Shown: in pieces, positions 35,910-45,017 of the stretch
How positions within the stretch are numbered: position 1 is the first letter of the stretch
How the letters are laid out: every line of letters begins with the position of its first letter
NCBI RefSeq assembly: GCF_946221635.1
Contig: NZ_CAMIHB010000012.1
Location: 61,823-125,822 of the forward strand
Direction: 5' to 3'
Source of the DNA: an uncultured Rhodoferax sp.
Lineage (GTDB): Bacteria; Pseudomonadota; Gammaproteobacteria; Burkholderiales; Burkholderiaceae_C
Length of the DNA stretch: 64,000 nucleotides
Position numbers and translations under genes: made by a program
The notes under the pieces: generated by a model
The model's input: the letters and a program-made list of their open reading frames with translations, nothing else
Databases searched by the model: none
Told to the model about the DNA's origin: nothing

Positions 35910-37264
35910 AACACCGATTGCTCTCTTTGTGCCTGGCCGGGGCCTGCGCTTGGACCAGCGCCCTCTTGCCCGTGCAGGCGCAGCAGGCCGCACCCGCAGC
36001 CCGCCCCGCCAGCGCCTTCAGCGCCAGTGTGGCTACCGAATGGTTCAGCCTGGCCCTGCTGCTGGCGCAGCAGACACCGGGCTTCAGCCCACCGGTGGCG
36101 TCCCGCGCGTTTGCCTACATGGGGCTGGCCTTGTATGAATCGGTGGTGCCCGGCATGCCGCAGCACCAGAGCCTGGCGGGGCAGCTCAACGAGCTGCAGT
36201 CCCTGCCCTGGGCCCAGCCGGATGAGGTGTTGCACTGGCCCACGGTGGCCAATGCGTCCCTGGCGACCATGACGCGCATGATGTTCCCCACGGCCAGCGC
36301 CGAGAACAAGGCCCGCATCGATCTGCTGGAGCGCAGCCTGCCGCTGAAATACAGCCAGGATTTCGACCCCAACACCGTGACGCCCGAGATCACCAACCGT
36401 TCGGAAACCTTCGGCAAGCTCATGGCCATGGCCATCATGACCTGGGCCCGTACCGATGGCGGGCACGAGGCCTGGGGCCCGCTGCGCCGCAGCCAGCAGA
36501 ACTACGTGCCGCCCAGTGGGGAAGGCCAATGGTCGGCCACGCCGCCGGCGTTTGCACCGGCGCTGCTGCCCTGGTGGGGCGATGTGCGCCCCTTTGTGCT
36601 CAAGACCAGCAGCGCCTGCGCTGCACCGCCGCCACCGCCGTATTCCGAAAGCCCCAGCTCGGCTTTCTACAAGGAGGCGACGGAGGTTTATCAGGTCAGC
36701 AACAAGGCTACGCAGGAGCAGCGCCAGGTGTCGCTCTACTGGGCGGACGACCCGCTCAAAACCCCCACGCCCGCAGGCCACTGGCTCTATATCGCCAATG
36801 ACCTGCTCAAGCAGCAGAAGGCCGACCTGGCCCAGGCCGCCCAAACCCTGGTGCGCCTGAACCTGGCCATGGCCGATGCCTTCATTGCCGGGTGGAAGAC
36901 CAAGTACACCGTGAGCCTGCTGCGCCCGGTGACCTATGTGCAACTGGTGATTGACAGCAACTGGGTGCCCACGCTGATGCACACGCCGCCGTTCCCCGAG
37001 TACCCCTCGGGCCACTCGGTGCAGTCCAGCGCGGCCGCCGGCGTGCTGGAGCAGGTCTTCGGCGCCAACAAGCCATTCACGGACAACACCCACAACGACC
37101 GGGGCTGGGGCCCGCGCAGCTTTGCCAGCTTCCGCGTGGCGGCCGATGAAGCCGCGATCTCGCGCATGTACGCGGGCATCCACTTCCGCAGTGGCATCGA
37201 GGGCGGCAAGGTGCAGGGGCGCTGCGTGGCCCAACAGGTGCTGGCGCTCAAGCTGACGCGGTAG
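35906..37264 (+). CDS. exported vanadium-dependent haloperoxidase/PAP2-type enzyme
   Basis: The 452-residue protein has a signal peptide and the complete vanadate/phosphate-binding signature in its C-terminal half: KYTVSLLRP (K-x6-RP), PSGHS and SRMYAGIHF (SR-x5-H). This identifies the vanadium haloperoxidase/PAP2 phosphatase superfamily. The long all-helical N-terminal part favours the haloperoxidase branch, but phosphatase activity cannot be excluded. It overlaps the FG-GAP/UnbV gene by ATGA, a combination that suggests a secreted oxidative enzyme with a structural or binding partner. Confidence 0.83.
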   Translation: MKHRLLSLCLAGACAWTSALLPVQAQQAAPAARPASAFSASVATEWFSLALLLAQQTPGFSPPVASRAFAYMGLALYESVVPGMPQHQSLAGQLNELQSLPWAQPDEVLHWPTVANASLATMTRMMFPTASAENKARIDLLERSLPLKYSQDFDPNTVTPEITNRSETFGKLMAMAIMTWARTDGGHEAWGPLRRSQQNYVPPSGEGQWSATPPAFAPALLPWWGDVRPFVLKTSSACAAPPPPPYSESPSSAFYKEATEVYQVSNKATQEQRQVSLYWADDPLKTPTPAGHWLYIANDLLKQQKADLAQAAQTLVRLNLAMADAFIAGWKTKYTVSLLRPVTYVQLVIDSNWVPTLMHTPPFPEYPSGHSVQSSAAAGVLEQVFGANKPFTDNTHNDRGWGPRSFASFRVAADEAAISRMYAGIHFRSGIEGGKVQGRCVAQQVLALKLTR

Positions 37265-37277
37265 CGCCGCCCGGTGC

Positions 37278-37862
37278 CTAGCCCTCGCCCACGCCAATGG
37301 GCGCGGGCGCCCGCATGACGATGCGGGTGAACAGGCGGTCGTAGGCGGGGTCGCGCGGGTGTTTGCCGGTGAGCGGGTCGCCGTTGGCCGCAAAGGCGGC
37401 GTCCAGTTCGGCCCAGTCGGCCTCGCTGAGCACCGCTTGGGCCACCGGCAGGATGGCGGTCTCCTCCAGCTTCATGTGGCCCAGATAGTCCTGGGCATAT
37501 TGGCGCATGGCGCTGTCAAAGGCAGCGTGGCGGCTTTCTCCAATCAATTCCCAGGCCAGCAACAGGTGCTGCAGCTCGCGCACCGCCGCTTCGCTGTGGG
37601 CGTGGTCTTTCTCCAGCTGGGTGACGGCGGCCATGGTGTCCGGGGCCAGGCGCACCACGCGCGGGAACAACAGATTGGATTCCTTGGGGTGGTGCAGGCG
37701 TTCGGGGAACTCGTCGATGTAGAACAGCATGGCACGCAGCACATCGAAAAAACGCTCCGGCGTGTCGCCCGGCCCGCGGTCCAGCATCAGCAGCAGAGAC
37801 TGCAGCATGGACGCCAGGGCGGCGTGTTCGTCCTTGATGGTTTGCAGGCTGGTGCGTGGCAT
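37278..37862 (-). CDS. hemerythrin-like HHE-domain protein
   Basis: The 194-residue cytosolic protein has the HHE pattern of iron-binding helical bundles: KDEHAAL near residue 10, RLHHPKESN, EKDHAHSE and GHMKLEETAI. These proteins bind a di-iron centre and are linked to oxygen or nitric-oxide sensing and to iron handling. The start is ATG 37862; a longer reading only adds a proline-rich leader. It is convergent with the haloperoxidase gene, 13 bp away. Confidence 0.85.
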   Translation of the reverse strand: MPRTSLQTIKDEHAALASMLQSLLLMLDRGPGDTPERFFDVLRAMLFYIDEFPERLHHPKESNLLFPRVVRLAPDTMAAVTQLEKDHAHSEAAVRELQHLLLAWELIGESRHAAFDSAMRQYAQDYLGHMKLEETAILPVAQAVLSEADWAELDAAFAANGDPLTGKHPRDPAYDRLFTRIVMRAPAPIGVGEG

Positions 37863-37990
37863 GGTGGGTCTCCTCGGGTAGGGTGGAGCATCCCACGCCA
37901 AGCAGTAAGGGGGCTTGATGCAGGTCAATGCGTTGTGCTGCTGGCTGCGCCGTTACCATGCACGCTGAGTCCGACCTTCCCGCCAATGCC

Positions 37991-40900
37991 ATGACCCCTC
38001 TCTCCCCCCGTTTCCGCTCCTGGTTGCGCCGCCTGGCCTATGCACTGGGGGCCCTGGTCCTGCTGTGGGCGCTGGCCTGGGCAGCGGTGCCCTCCATCGC
38101 CAAGAGCCAGGCACAGTCCCGCCTCTCGGCCTTGCTGGGGCGCGCGGTGACTGTGGGGGCCATCGAGTTCGCACCCTGGTCGCTGGAGCTGACGGTGCGC
38201 GACCTGGCGGTGGCCAAGGCCGACGGCAGCGCGCCGCAGTTCAGCGTGGCCCGCATCTATGTGGACGCGGAGCTGCAATCCCTGTTCCGCCTGGCGCCGG
38301 TGGTGGACGCGGTGGCGGTGGAGGGCGTGCAGGCGCAACTCACGCACACGGGCGACGGGCATTACGATGTGGACGACATCGTGCAGCGCCTCAGCGCCCC
38401 GTCGGACACACCACCCGGCGCCCCCCTGCGCTTTGCGGTCTACAACCTCACGCTCAGTGGCGCCAACCTGGACTATGTGGACCAGGGTTTGTCGGGCCAG
38501 CAACACAAGCACACCTTGCGCGACCTGCACCTGAGCCTGCCGTTCCTGAGCAACTTTGCCTCCAAGCGCGACGTGCTGGTGGCGCCGCGCCTGGCCTTTG
38601 TGCTCAATGGCAGTGCCTTTGACACTGCGGCCCAGGGCACGCCCTTTGCCCAGACCCGCCAGGGCGAGGCGCAGCTCCAGATCCGCCAGTTCGACCTGGC
38701 GCCCTACCTGCCGTACCTGCCCGCCGGCCTGCCCGTGAAGCCGCGCAGCGCGGTGGTGGACGCGGAGCTGAAGCTGGGCTTTGTCCAAAACCCCGACGCT
38801 GCGGTCACGCTCTCGGGCGTGGTCAGCGTCGGCAAGCTGGCGCTGGCCGATGGTGCGGGCGCCCCCCTGCTGGCGGTGGACAGCGTGCGCGCCGAACTGG
38901 CCGATGTGCGCCCGCTGGAACAGCGCATTACCTTGTCTGCGCTGGAGATCAACCAGCCCCGCCTTACCGCCACCCGCGCCCGCAACGGGCACATCAACCT
39001 CGATTTGGCATCCGGAACTGGCCAGAATGCTCCTAAAAAAGTAGCTGCTCGCGCAGATTCCACGGGGGCTAAAGACCAAAAAGACACAAAACCTGCAGCG
39101 CAGGGGGGTGGATGGACGGTGCAGCTGGACCGTTTGGCCCTGCGCGGCGGCGGCGTGGACTGGCTGGACCAGCAGACCCAGCCCGCCGCCAAGCTGGCCT
39201 TGGTCGACCTGACGCTGGACGCCCAGGACATCCGCTGGCCCATGGAGAAGCCTTTCAGCGCCGAAGCCTCGGCCACCGTGCCCGGCAAGGGCGCGCCCGC
39301 GCGGCTGGCGCTGCAGCTGGACGGCACGCTGGCCGAGGGCCGCGCCCAGGCCACAGTCAACGACCTGTCGCTCGCGCTGGCAGCACCCTATGTGGCGCAG
39401 TTTCTGGAGCCTGGTGTGCGCGGCGTGGTGGATGCGCAACTGGCCGCCAACTGGCAGGGCGAGCAGGTCAAGGCCACGGTGCAGCGCCTGGCGGTGCGCG
39501 ATGCGGCACTGGTGGGCGAGGCCAATGCGCCGGCTGCCGGCCGCACCGATCGCACGGGCCCTTCGTCCAACGACTTGCCGCAGTTCAAGTTGCTGGAGGT
39601 GCTGGACGCGCAGGTGGACCCGGCAGCGCGCACTGCGCGGGTGGGCAAGCTGCTGCTGCAGCGCGCCAGCAGCGGCGTGCGCCGCGAGGCCGACGGGCAA
39701 TGGATGTTTGCGCAGTGGCTCAAGAAGGGCGCCGACAGCGCCAACGCCGCGCCCGCGGACACTGCCAGCACCGCAGCACCTTGGAAAGTCAGCCTCGGCG
39801 AGCTCGATGTGAAGGACGCCAGCCTGCAGTTCACCGACCGCGTCAACGCGCGCCCGGTGCGGCTGGAGGTCTCGGCCCTGAACCTGCAGGCCAAGGGCGC
39901 CGCGCTGGATGGCAAGAAACCGGTGCCGGTCACACTGAGCGCCCATGTCAAATCCGGCCAGGCCGACGCCGGCAGCCTGCGCTACCAGGGCACCGTGGCC
40001 TGGGACCCGCTGCAGGCCAAGGGCAGCGTGGAGCTGCTGGAGCTGCCGGTGCATGCGCTGGCACCCTATGTGGCGGGCCAGCTCAATCTCGATGTGCTGC
40101 GTGCCGACGCCAGCTTCAAGGGCCAGTTGCGCTTTGCCAGCACGCCGCGCGGCCCCGAAGTCGCGCTCAAGGGTGACGCGCAGCTGGAGGACTTCCGTGC
40201 CAACACCGTGCAGGGCGCAGCCGGCAGCTTTGCCGAAGAGCTGCTGAGCTGGAAGTCGCTCAATGTGCCGGGGATCGACCTGTCCCTGCAGCCTGGCGCG
40301 GCCACGCGTGTCAGCGTGCGCGAAGCGGCGCTGTCCGACTTCTACGCCCGCCTCATCGTCAGTCCGGCCGGCCGCCTGAACCTGCAGGACCTGAGCGGCC
40401 CGCCGGCGCCGGCCGGTGCTGCTCCAGCGGGCGCTGCCGCCAGTGCGCCCGCGTCGGCCGTTCCGGCAGCGAGCGCACCCGCCACCGCCAAGGGGCCGGA
40501 CCCCATCATCACCGTCGGCCCCATCAGCCTGGTCAACGGCCGGGTGCTGTTTTCGGACCGCTTCATCCAGCCCAACTACACCGCCAACCTCAGCGACCTG
40601 ACGGGCAGGCTCAGCCAGTTCTCCAGCCAACCTGCCAACGGCGCCGTGCAGCTGGCGGACCTGGAGCTGCGCGGTCGTGCCGAGGGCACGGCCTCGCTCG
40701 ACATCACCGGCAAGCTCAACCCCCTGGCCAAGCCCCTGGCGCTGGACATCGCGGGCAAGGTGCGCGACCTGGAACTGCCCCCGCTCTCGCCCTATGCAGT
40801 CAAGTACGCGGGCTACGGCATCGAGCGCGGCAAGCTCAGCGTGGACGTGCGCTACGCCGTGCAACCGGATGGGCAGCTCACCGCCAGCAACAAGCTGGTG

Positions 40901-41701
40901 CTCAACCAGCTCAGCTTTGGCGACAAGGTGGACGGCGCGCCCAACAGCCTGCCGGTCAAGCTGGCCGTGGCCCTGCTGGCCGACCGCAACGGCGTGATTG
41001 ATCTGGACCTGCCCATCAGCGGCTCGCTCAACGATCCGCAGTTCCGCATTGGCCCGGTGATCTGGAAGGTCATCACCAATCTGGTGGTCAAGGCGATCAC
41101 GGCACCGTTCTCCCTGCTGGCCAATGCGCTGGGCGGAGGCAGCAGCAACGAACTCAGCACCGTGGCCTTTGCACCCGGCAGTGGAACACTCACGGACCCC
41201 GCCAAGGCCGGTCTGGACAAGGTGGCCAAGGCGCTGGCGGACCGGCCCGCCCTGCAGCTGACGGTGCTGGGCACCGCCAATCTGGAGGCCGAGCGCGAGG
41301 CCATCAAGCGCGAGCGCCTCAAGGGCCTGCTGCTGGCCGAGAAGCGCCGCCGCGCCACGGCCCAGGGGCAGGATGCGGCGGCCGTGACCAGCTACGGCGC
41401 CGAGGAGATGCCGGCGCTGCTGCGCGCGGTCTACCGCCGCGCCGACATCGCCAAGCCGCGCAATCTGGTGGGCCTGACCAAGGACATCGAAGTGCCTGAC
41501 ATGGAGGCGCTGCTGCTCGCCAATATCACGGTCAATGAAGAGGCCGTGCGCGAGCTGGCCCTGCAGCGCGGCGTGGTGGTGCGCGACTACCTGGCCTCGC
41601 GCCAGGTGAGCGCGGAGCGCCTGTTCCTGGGGGCCGCCAAGACTGGCGGGCCCGCCGCCGACGCCAAGCCGCAGGCCGAACTCAATCTGGCCACGCATTG
41701 A
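37991..41701 (+). CDS. giant DUF748/AsmA-like envelope protein
   Basis: The roughly 1236-residue protein starts with one TM (LAYALGALVLLWALAWAAVP) followed by long beta-rich repeats of the DUF748/AsmA type (DLDLPISGSLNDPQFRIGPV near the C-terminus). Relatives such as TamB and YhdP bridge the periplasm and carry phospholipids. This family is less studied, so lipid transport is inference. Two Ala/Pro-rich low-complexity linkers occur. One, near residues 345-365, is encoded by a copy of the dispersed repeat. ATG 37991 has no good ribosome site; ATG 37958 is an alternative. Confidence 0.82.
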   Translation: MTPLSPRFRSWLRRLAYALGALVLLWALAWAAVPSIAKSQAQSRLSALLGRAVTVGAIEFAPWSLELTVRDLAVAKADGSAPQFSVARIYVDAELQSLFRLAPVVDAVAVEGVQAQLTHTGDGHYDVDDIVQRLSAPSDTPPGAPLRFAVYNLTLSGANLDYVDQGLSGQQHKHTLRDLHLSLPFLSNFASKRDVLVAPRLAFVLNGSAFDTAAQGTPFAQTRQGEAQLQIRQFDLAPYLPYLPAGLPVKPRSAVVDAELKLGFVQNPDAAVTLSGVVSVGKLALADGAGAPLLAVDSVRAELADVRPLEQRITLSALEINQPRLTATRARNGHINLDLASGTGQNAPKKVAARADSTGAKDQKDTKPAAQGGGWTVQLDRLALRGGGVDWLDQQTQPAAKLALVDLTLDAQDIRWPMEKPFSAEASATVPGKGAPARLALQLDGTLAEGRAQATVNDLSLALAAPYVAQFLEPGVRGVVDAQLAANWQGEQVKATVQRLAVRDAALVGEANAPAAGRTDRTGPSSNDLPQFKLLEVLDAQVDPAARTARVGKLLLQRASSGVRREADGQWMFAQWLKKGADSANAAPADTASTAAPWKVSLGELDVKDASLQFTDRVNARPVRLEVSALNLQAKGAALDGKKPVPVTLSAHVKSGQADAGSLRYQGTVAWDPLQAKGSVELLELPVHALAPYVAGQLNLDVLRADASFKGQLRFASTPRGPEVALKGDAQLEDFRANTVQGAAGSFAEELLSWKSLNVPGIDLSLQPGAATRVSVREAALSDFYARLIVSPAGRLNLQDLSGPPAPAGAAPAGAAASAPASAVPAASAPATAKGPDPIITVGPISLVNGRVLFSDRFIQPNYTANLSDLTGRLSQFSSQPANGAVQLADLELRGRAEGTASLDITGKLNPLAKPLALDIAGKVRDLELPPLSPYAVKYAGYGIERGKLSVDVRYAVQPDGQLTASNKLVLNQLSFGDKVDGAPNSLPVKLAVALLADRNGVIDLDLPISGSLNDPQFRIGPVIWKVITNLVVKAITAPFSLLANALGGGSSNELSTVAFAPGSGTLTDPAKAGLDKVAKALADRPALQLTVLGTANLEAEREAIKRERLKGLLLAEKRRRATAQGQDAAAVTSYGAEEMPALLRAVYRRADIAKPRNLVGLTKDIEVPDMEALLLANITVNEEAVRELALQRGVVVRDYLASRQVSAERLFLGAAKTGGPAADAKPQAELNLATH
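39025..39083 (+). repeat. dispersed repeat, copy 4, inside the DUF748 gene
   Basis: This in-frame copy has GTAGCTGCTCGCGCAGATTC and then CACGGGGGCTAAAGACCAAA. Twenty-one bases, including GCGCAGATTCCACGGGGGCT, are identical to the intergenic copy at 5825. It encodes the low-complexity stretch APKKVAARADSTGAKDQKD, which looks like a tolerated insertion in a linker. Confidence 0.78.
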
Positions 41702-41715
41702 CGCCGCAGCGCCCC

Positions 41716-41997
41716 ATGTACCAACCCAGCCACTTTGAAGAAACCCGCCCCGAAGTCCTGCACGCGCTGGTGCGCGCCCAGCCCTGGGCCGTGGACGACG
41801 CCCCGCGCGACTACACCGACAAGATGGTGGCCGCGGTGGTGGGCATCGAGATCCCGGTGTCTGCCTGGTCAGGCAAATGGAAGGTGAGCCAGAACCAGCC
41901 GTCTGCCAACCAGGTCACCGTTGAGCAGGGCCTGCGAGGCCTTGGCACCGAAGCCGCCGCTGCGATGGCGGGGCTGGTGGTCGCGAAGAACGGCTAG
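41716..41997 (+). pseudogene. paiB: paiB remnant with internal deletion
   Basis: The 93-residue frame starts MYQPSHFEETRPEVLHALVR, the standard N-terminus of PaiB-like FMN-binding regulators. It then jumps to the C-terminal part WAVDDAPRDYTDKMV and IPVSAWSGKWKVSQNQP. The usual protein is about 200-210 residues, so roughly 110 central residues that form most of the flavin-binding barrel are gone, in frame, near residue 29. It cannot fold as a normal PaiB. Its TAG stop overlaps the stop of the convergent pirin gene in a shared CTAG. Confidence 0.8.
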
Positions 41998-43013
41998 TCG
42001 CGTTCTTCGATTTTTCCATCCGCATGCTTGGCAAAGCGGCCTTGCGTGCGCGGGTGCACCGGGTCGGGCGCGCCCCAGGGCCAGCCGCCAAACTGCGTGC
42101 GGCGGTAGTCGGCAAAGGCCTGGTGAATTTCGGCCTGGGTGTTCATCACAAAGGGGCCGTACTGCGCCACCGGCTCGCCAATGGGGCGCGCCTGCAGCAC
42201 AAGCAGCTCGCTCTCGGTGTCACCGTTGACGAACAGGCAGTCGTGGTCGGCCTGCACCGCGATGGCGGACTGCACCGGCACCGGCTGCCCCGCCACGCTG
42301 AGTGCACCGCCCTTGAAGAAATACAGCATGCGCTGGGTGGCCGCGCTGCGGGCGGCGGGTAGCGTCCACTGTGCGCCGGGGCTGAGCTTGATGGTGTAGA
42401 TGCCCAGGTCGCTGTCGGGTGCGCTGGCCCAGGAGTCGGGTGGCGGGGGCAGGGCCTGCTTGCCGTCCAGCGTGCCGGCGATGCAGACCACTTCGGTGGT
42501 CTTGCCGGCGGTGTCGGTGGCGGTGAAGCGCGGAATCTGCTCGTGCCAGAACATCGTGAAGTGCGGCTCGGCCATCTTGTTGCGCGCGGGCAGGTTCACC
42601 CAGATCTGGAACAGCTCGGTGGGGTTGGGGGCGTCGGTGTGCAGCAACGGAAACATCTCGCAGTGCACGATGCCCTTGCCGGCCGTGAGCCACTGCACAT
42701 CGCCGCCGCCGAAGCGTGCCGTGGCTCCCAGCGAGTCCGAGTGGTCGATGCGGCCGTTGCGCACGATGGTCACGGTCTCGAACCCGCGGTGCGGGTGGGC
42801 CGGAAAGCCGGGCACCGTGTCACCGTGGTACATGCTCCAGCCGTCCTTGCCCGCAAAGTCCTGGCCGATGTCGCGCCCGGCCAGCAGGGCCGGGTTGGGC
42901 GCCATGCGGGCATCGCCGGCGGGGTAGGCGTCGTTGTGGTGCACGCAAAACAGGAAGGGGTCCTGGGTCTGCCAGGGAAAACTCAGGGGGGACACGGAGA
43001 GCAGGGTGGACAT
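41994..43013 (-). CDS. pirin-family bicupin protein
   Basis: The 339-residue protein is a two-cupin pirin. The N-terminal metal site is visible in PAHPHRGFETVT (two His), with a further His and Glu in KGIVHCEM. Bacterial pirins bind iron or other metals; some act as quercetin 2,3-dioxygenase, others regulate metabolic enzymes. ATG 43013 gives the usual MSTLLSVSPLSFPW start. Convergent with the paiB remnant and divergent from the sialidase-like gene, it appears monocistronic. Confidence 0.87.
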   Translation of the reverse strand: MSTLLSVSPLSFPWQTQDPFLFCVHHNDAYPAGDARMAPNPALLAGRDIGQDFAGKDGWSMYHGDTVPGFPAHPHRGFETVTIVRNGRIDHSDSLGATARFGGGDVQWLTAGKGIVHCEMFPLLHTDAPNPTELFQIWVNLPARNKMAEPHFTMFWHEQIPRFTATDTAGKTTEVVCIAGTLDGKQALPPPPDSWASAPDSDLGIYTIKLSPGAQWTLPAARSAATQRMLYFFKGGALSVAGQPVPVQSAIAVQADHDCLFVNGDTESELLVLQARPIGEPVAQYGPFVMNTQAEIHQAFADYRRTQFGGWPWGAPDPVHPRTQGRFAKHADGKIEERD

Positions 43014-43122
43014 GGCGGTTCCATGGAAAAAACAATGGGAATGGCGACATTGTCCGCGCGTGTCGGAGTTTCTGCGCGCCGCAGCGCAATTGGCCCCAGC
43101 TCTGCCACTAAGATCAGCGGCT

Positions 43123-44304
43123 ATGTTGTTGGATTCCCGAACCTCCCGCCTGCTGACGGCCCTGCTCCTGGCGGGCGCGGCCCTGGTGGCCGAGCAGGTG
43201 CAACGCCCGGCCGGCCCCGCCATGGCGCAGGCCGTGTGGCCCGCAGGGGCTGGCCCCGCGGCCAGCCTGCAGCGGGTTGCGCAGGGCACCATCCCCATGC
43301 CGGCGGGCACTGCGGCGGCGCACGCGAGCAGCCTGCTGCCCATGCCGCTGCAAGATCCCTCCGCACTCACGGTGTTCTGGTTTTCGGGTGAGCGTGAGAG
43401 CGGCCCGCTGGTGCAGATTGCCGCTTCGCAGTGGAACCGCGTCACGCAAAGCTGGTCGCCACCGCGCTTTGTCGTGAACCGCCATGCGATGGGGGACCAG
43501 ATCGGCTTCGGCCTGCGCCGCCTGGGCAACCCGGTGGCCTGGCGCGATGGCCAGGGACGCATCCACCTCTTTGTGGTGGCCACCGGGTGGGGCGGTTGGG
43601 CCGCCAGCCGGGTGTTGCACCTGCGCCAGAGCAGTACCAGCCAGACCCTGCAGGACCTGGATTTCGAACCCGTGGGTGTGCTGCCCCTGTCCTGGCTGTG
43701 GAACACCAGCTACCTGGTGCGCAATGCACCGCTGCCCCTGGCCGATGGCGGCATGGTGCTGCCCGTGCACTTCGAGCTGGGCATCAAGTACCCGGCCGCA
43801 CTGCGCTTTGACGCCCGCGGCAACTTTGCCGGCATGGTGCGCATCTCGCCGCGCCCCTATGCCCTGCAGCCCACGCTGCTCAACCAGGGCCCCAGCCAAT
43901 GGCTCGCCCTGATGCGGGATGAGCGGCACGATGGCAAGGTGCTGGCGGCCCAGACCAGCGACGGCGGTCGGCATTGGCAGGACCTGCCCGATCTGGCGCT
44001 GGACAACCCGGACGCCTCCGTCGGTGGTGTGGCTCTGGGCGCGGGCCAACTGCTGCTGGCGCACAACTCCTCGCCGGGCAGCCGGGCCCGGCTGGACCTG
44101 AGCCGCAGTACCGACGGGCGGCAATGGGCCCTGCTGCAGACGCTGGAGAGCGGCAAGAACGAAGACGAGTACTCCTACCCGGCCATGGCCTGGGCCGATG
44201 GCAGCCTGTGGATCAGCTACACGGTGGACCGCCAGCGTCTGGCCTGGCAGCGCTTTGCGCCGCAACCCGCAGCGCCTGCAGCACCTGTGCGGGGGACACC
44301 ATGA
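43123..44304 (+). CDS. exported sialidase-like (BNR-repeat) protein
   Basis: The 393-residue protein has an N-terminal hydrophobic signal (LLTALLLAGAALVAEQV). The body has sialidase/neuraminidase-like beta-propeller features: Asp-box-like TSDGGRHWQDLP and STDGRQWALLQTL, plus EDEYSYPAMAW near the C-terminus. Some relatives are annotated exo-alpha-sialidase, but the arginine triad cannot be confirmed by eye, so a glycosidase role is not certain. It is coupled by ATGA to the following membrane protein gene, suggesting joint function at the cell surface. Confidence 0.7.
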   Translation: MLLDSRTSRLLTALLLAGAALVAEQVQRPAGPAMAQAVWPAGAGPAASLQRVAQGTIPMPAGTAAAHASSLLPMPLQDPSALTVFWFSGERESGPLVQIAASQWNRVTQSWSPPRFVVNRHAMGDQIGFGLRRLGNPVAWRDGQGRIHLFVVATGWGGWAASRVLHLRQSSTSQTLQDLDFEPVGVLPLSWLWNTSYLVRNAPLPLADGGMVLPVHFELGIKYPAALRFDARGNFAGMVRISPRPYALQPTLLNQGPSQWLALMRDERHDGKVLAAQTSDGGRHWQDLPDLALDNPDASVGGVALGAGQLLLAHNSSPGSRARLDLSRSTDGRQWALLQTLESGKNEDEYSYPAMAWADGSLWISYTVDRQRLAWQRFAPQPAAPAAPVRGTP

Positions 44305-44969
44305 ACCTGCTGTACGGGCTGGAACAGCTTGGTCGGGTCGATACGCCGTTGCTGCCCGATCTGGCCCTGGCGCAGCTCTGGCTGCACCTGGGGTGGGGGC
44401 TGGTGCTGGCCTGGTTGGCGGGCACCGTGGCGGGCTGGTGGACGACGCGCCGCGGCCCGGCGTTCGTGCTGGCCCTGTTGCTGTTTGCCAGTGCCTGGCT
44501 GCCCGATCCGTACTCGCCCGCCTACTGGCTGGGGCTGGCTTTCCAGCTGCCCAGCGCCGCCACGGTGCTGCTGTGCGCCTTGCTGCTGTGGCGGCGTGCG
44601 CGCAAGGTGCCGGTCTGGTGGAAGAACCGCCGCAGCGCGCCTGCGCGCGAGCTGGTCTGGCTGGTGATGGCGGCAGTGGTGCTGGGCTGGCTGCTGCTGC
44701 TCGACAGCTTCGCCCAGTTGCCCGTGCAGCTCTACGCCTGGGGCTTCAGCCCGCTGGCAGTGGCGGTGCTGGCCTTGCTGGCCCTGCTGCCCTGGTGGGC
44801 CGGCGGCCCGCACAACCACCGCCTTCCCGCCTGGGTGGCGCCCTGCGCCGTGCTGCTCTTTGTGACGCTGCGCCTGCCCACCGGCAACGTCTGGGACGCG
44901 GTGCTGGACCCCTGGCTGTGGGTTGCGCTGCAGGTCTACCTGGTACGCGTGCTGTTCAGGCGCTATTGA
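44301..44969 (+). CDS. polytopic membrane protein of unknown function
   Basis: The 222-residue protein has about six hydrophobic segments (for example LHLGWGLVLAWLAGTVAG and LAVAVLALLALLPWWAGG) joined by short basic loops such as RRARKVPVWWKNRR. I do not recognise a family. Its ATG overlaps the stop of the sialidase-like gene, so the two are probably made together. A dispersed repeat begins at its stop codon. Confidence 0.65.
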   Translation: MNLLYGLEQLGRVDTPLLPDLALAQLWLHLGWGLVLAWLAGTVAGWWTTRRGPAFVLALLLFASAWLPDPYSPAYWLGLAFQLPSAATVLLCALLLWRRARKVPVWWKNRRSAPARELVWLVMAAVVLGWLLLLDSFAQLPVQLYAWGFSPLAVAVLALLALLPWWAGGPHNHRLPAWVAPCAVLLFVTLRLPTGNVWDAVLDPWLWVALQVYLVRVLFRRY

Positions 44970-45017
44970 ATTCGTAGCTGTTGGCGCACTATTGACGGGG
45001 GCTGGAGGCAGTTTTTA
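44966..45017 (+). repeat. dispersed repeat, copy 5
   Basis: The copy reads TTCGTAGCTGTTGGCGCA, a short spacer, then ACGGGGGCTGGAGGCAGTTT. It fills almost exactly the gap between two convergent genes and overlaps both stop codons. Confidence 0.75.

Noticed and set aside
37925..41698. A 1257-residue open frame antiparallel to the DUF748 gene
   Set aside because: It mirrors the real gene in length because high GC removes stop codons from the opposite strand. Its translation is His/Gly/Arg-rich with no domain, while the plus-strand product has a TM start and family motifs.
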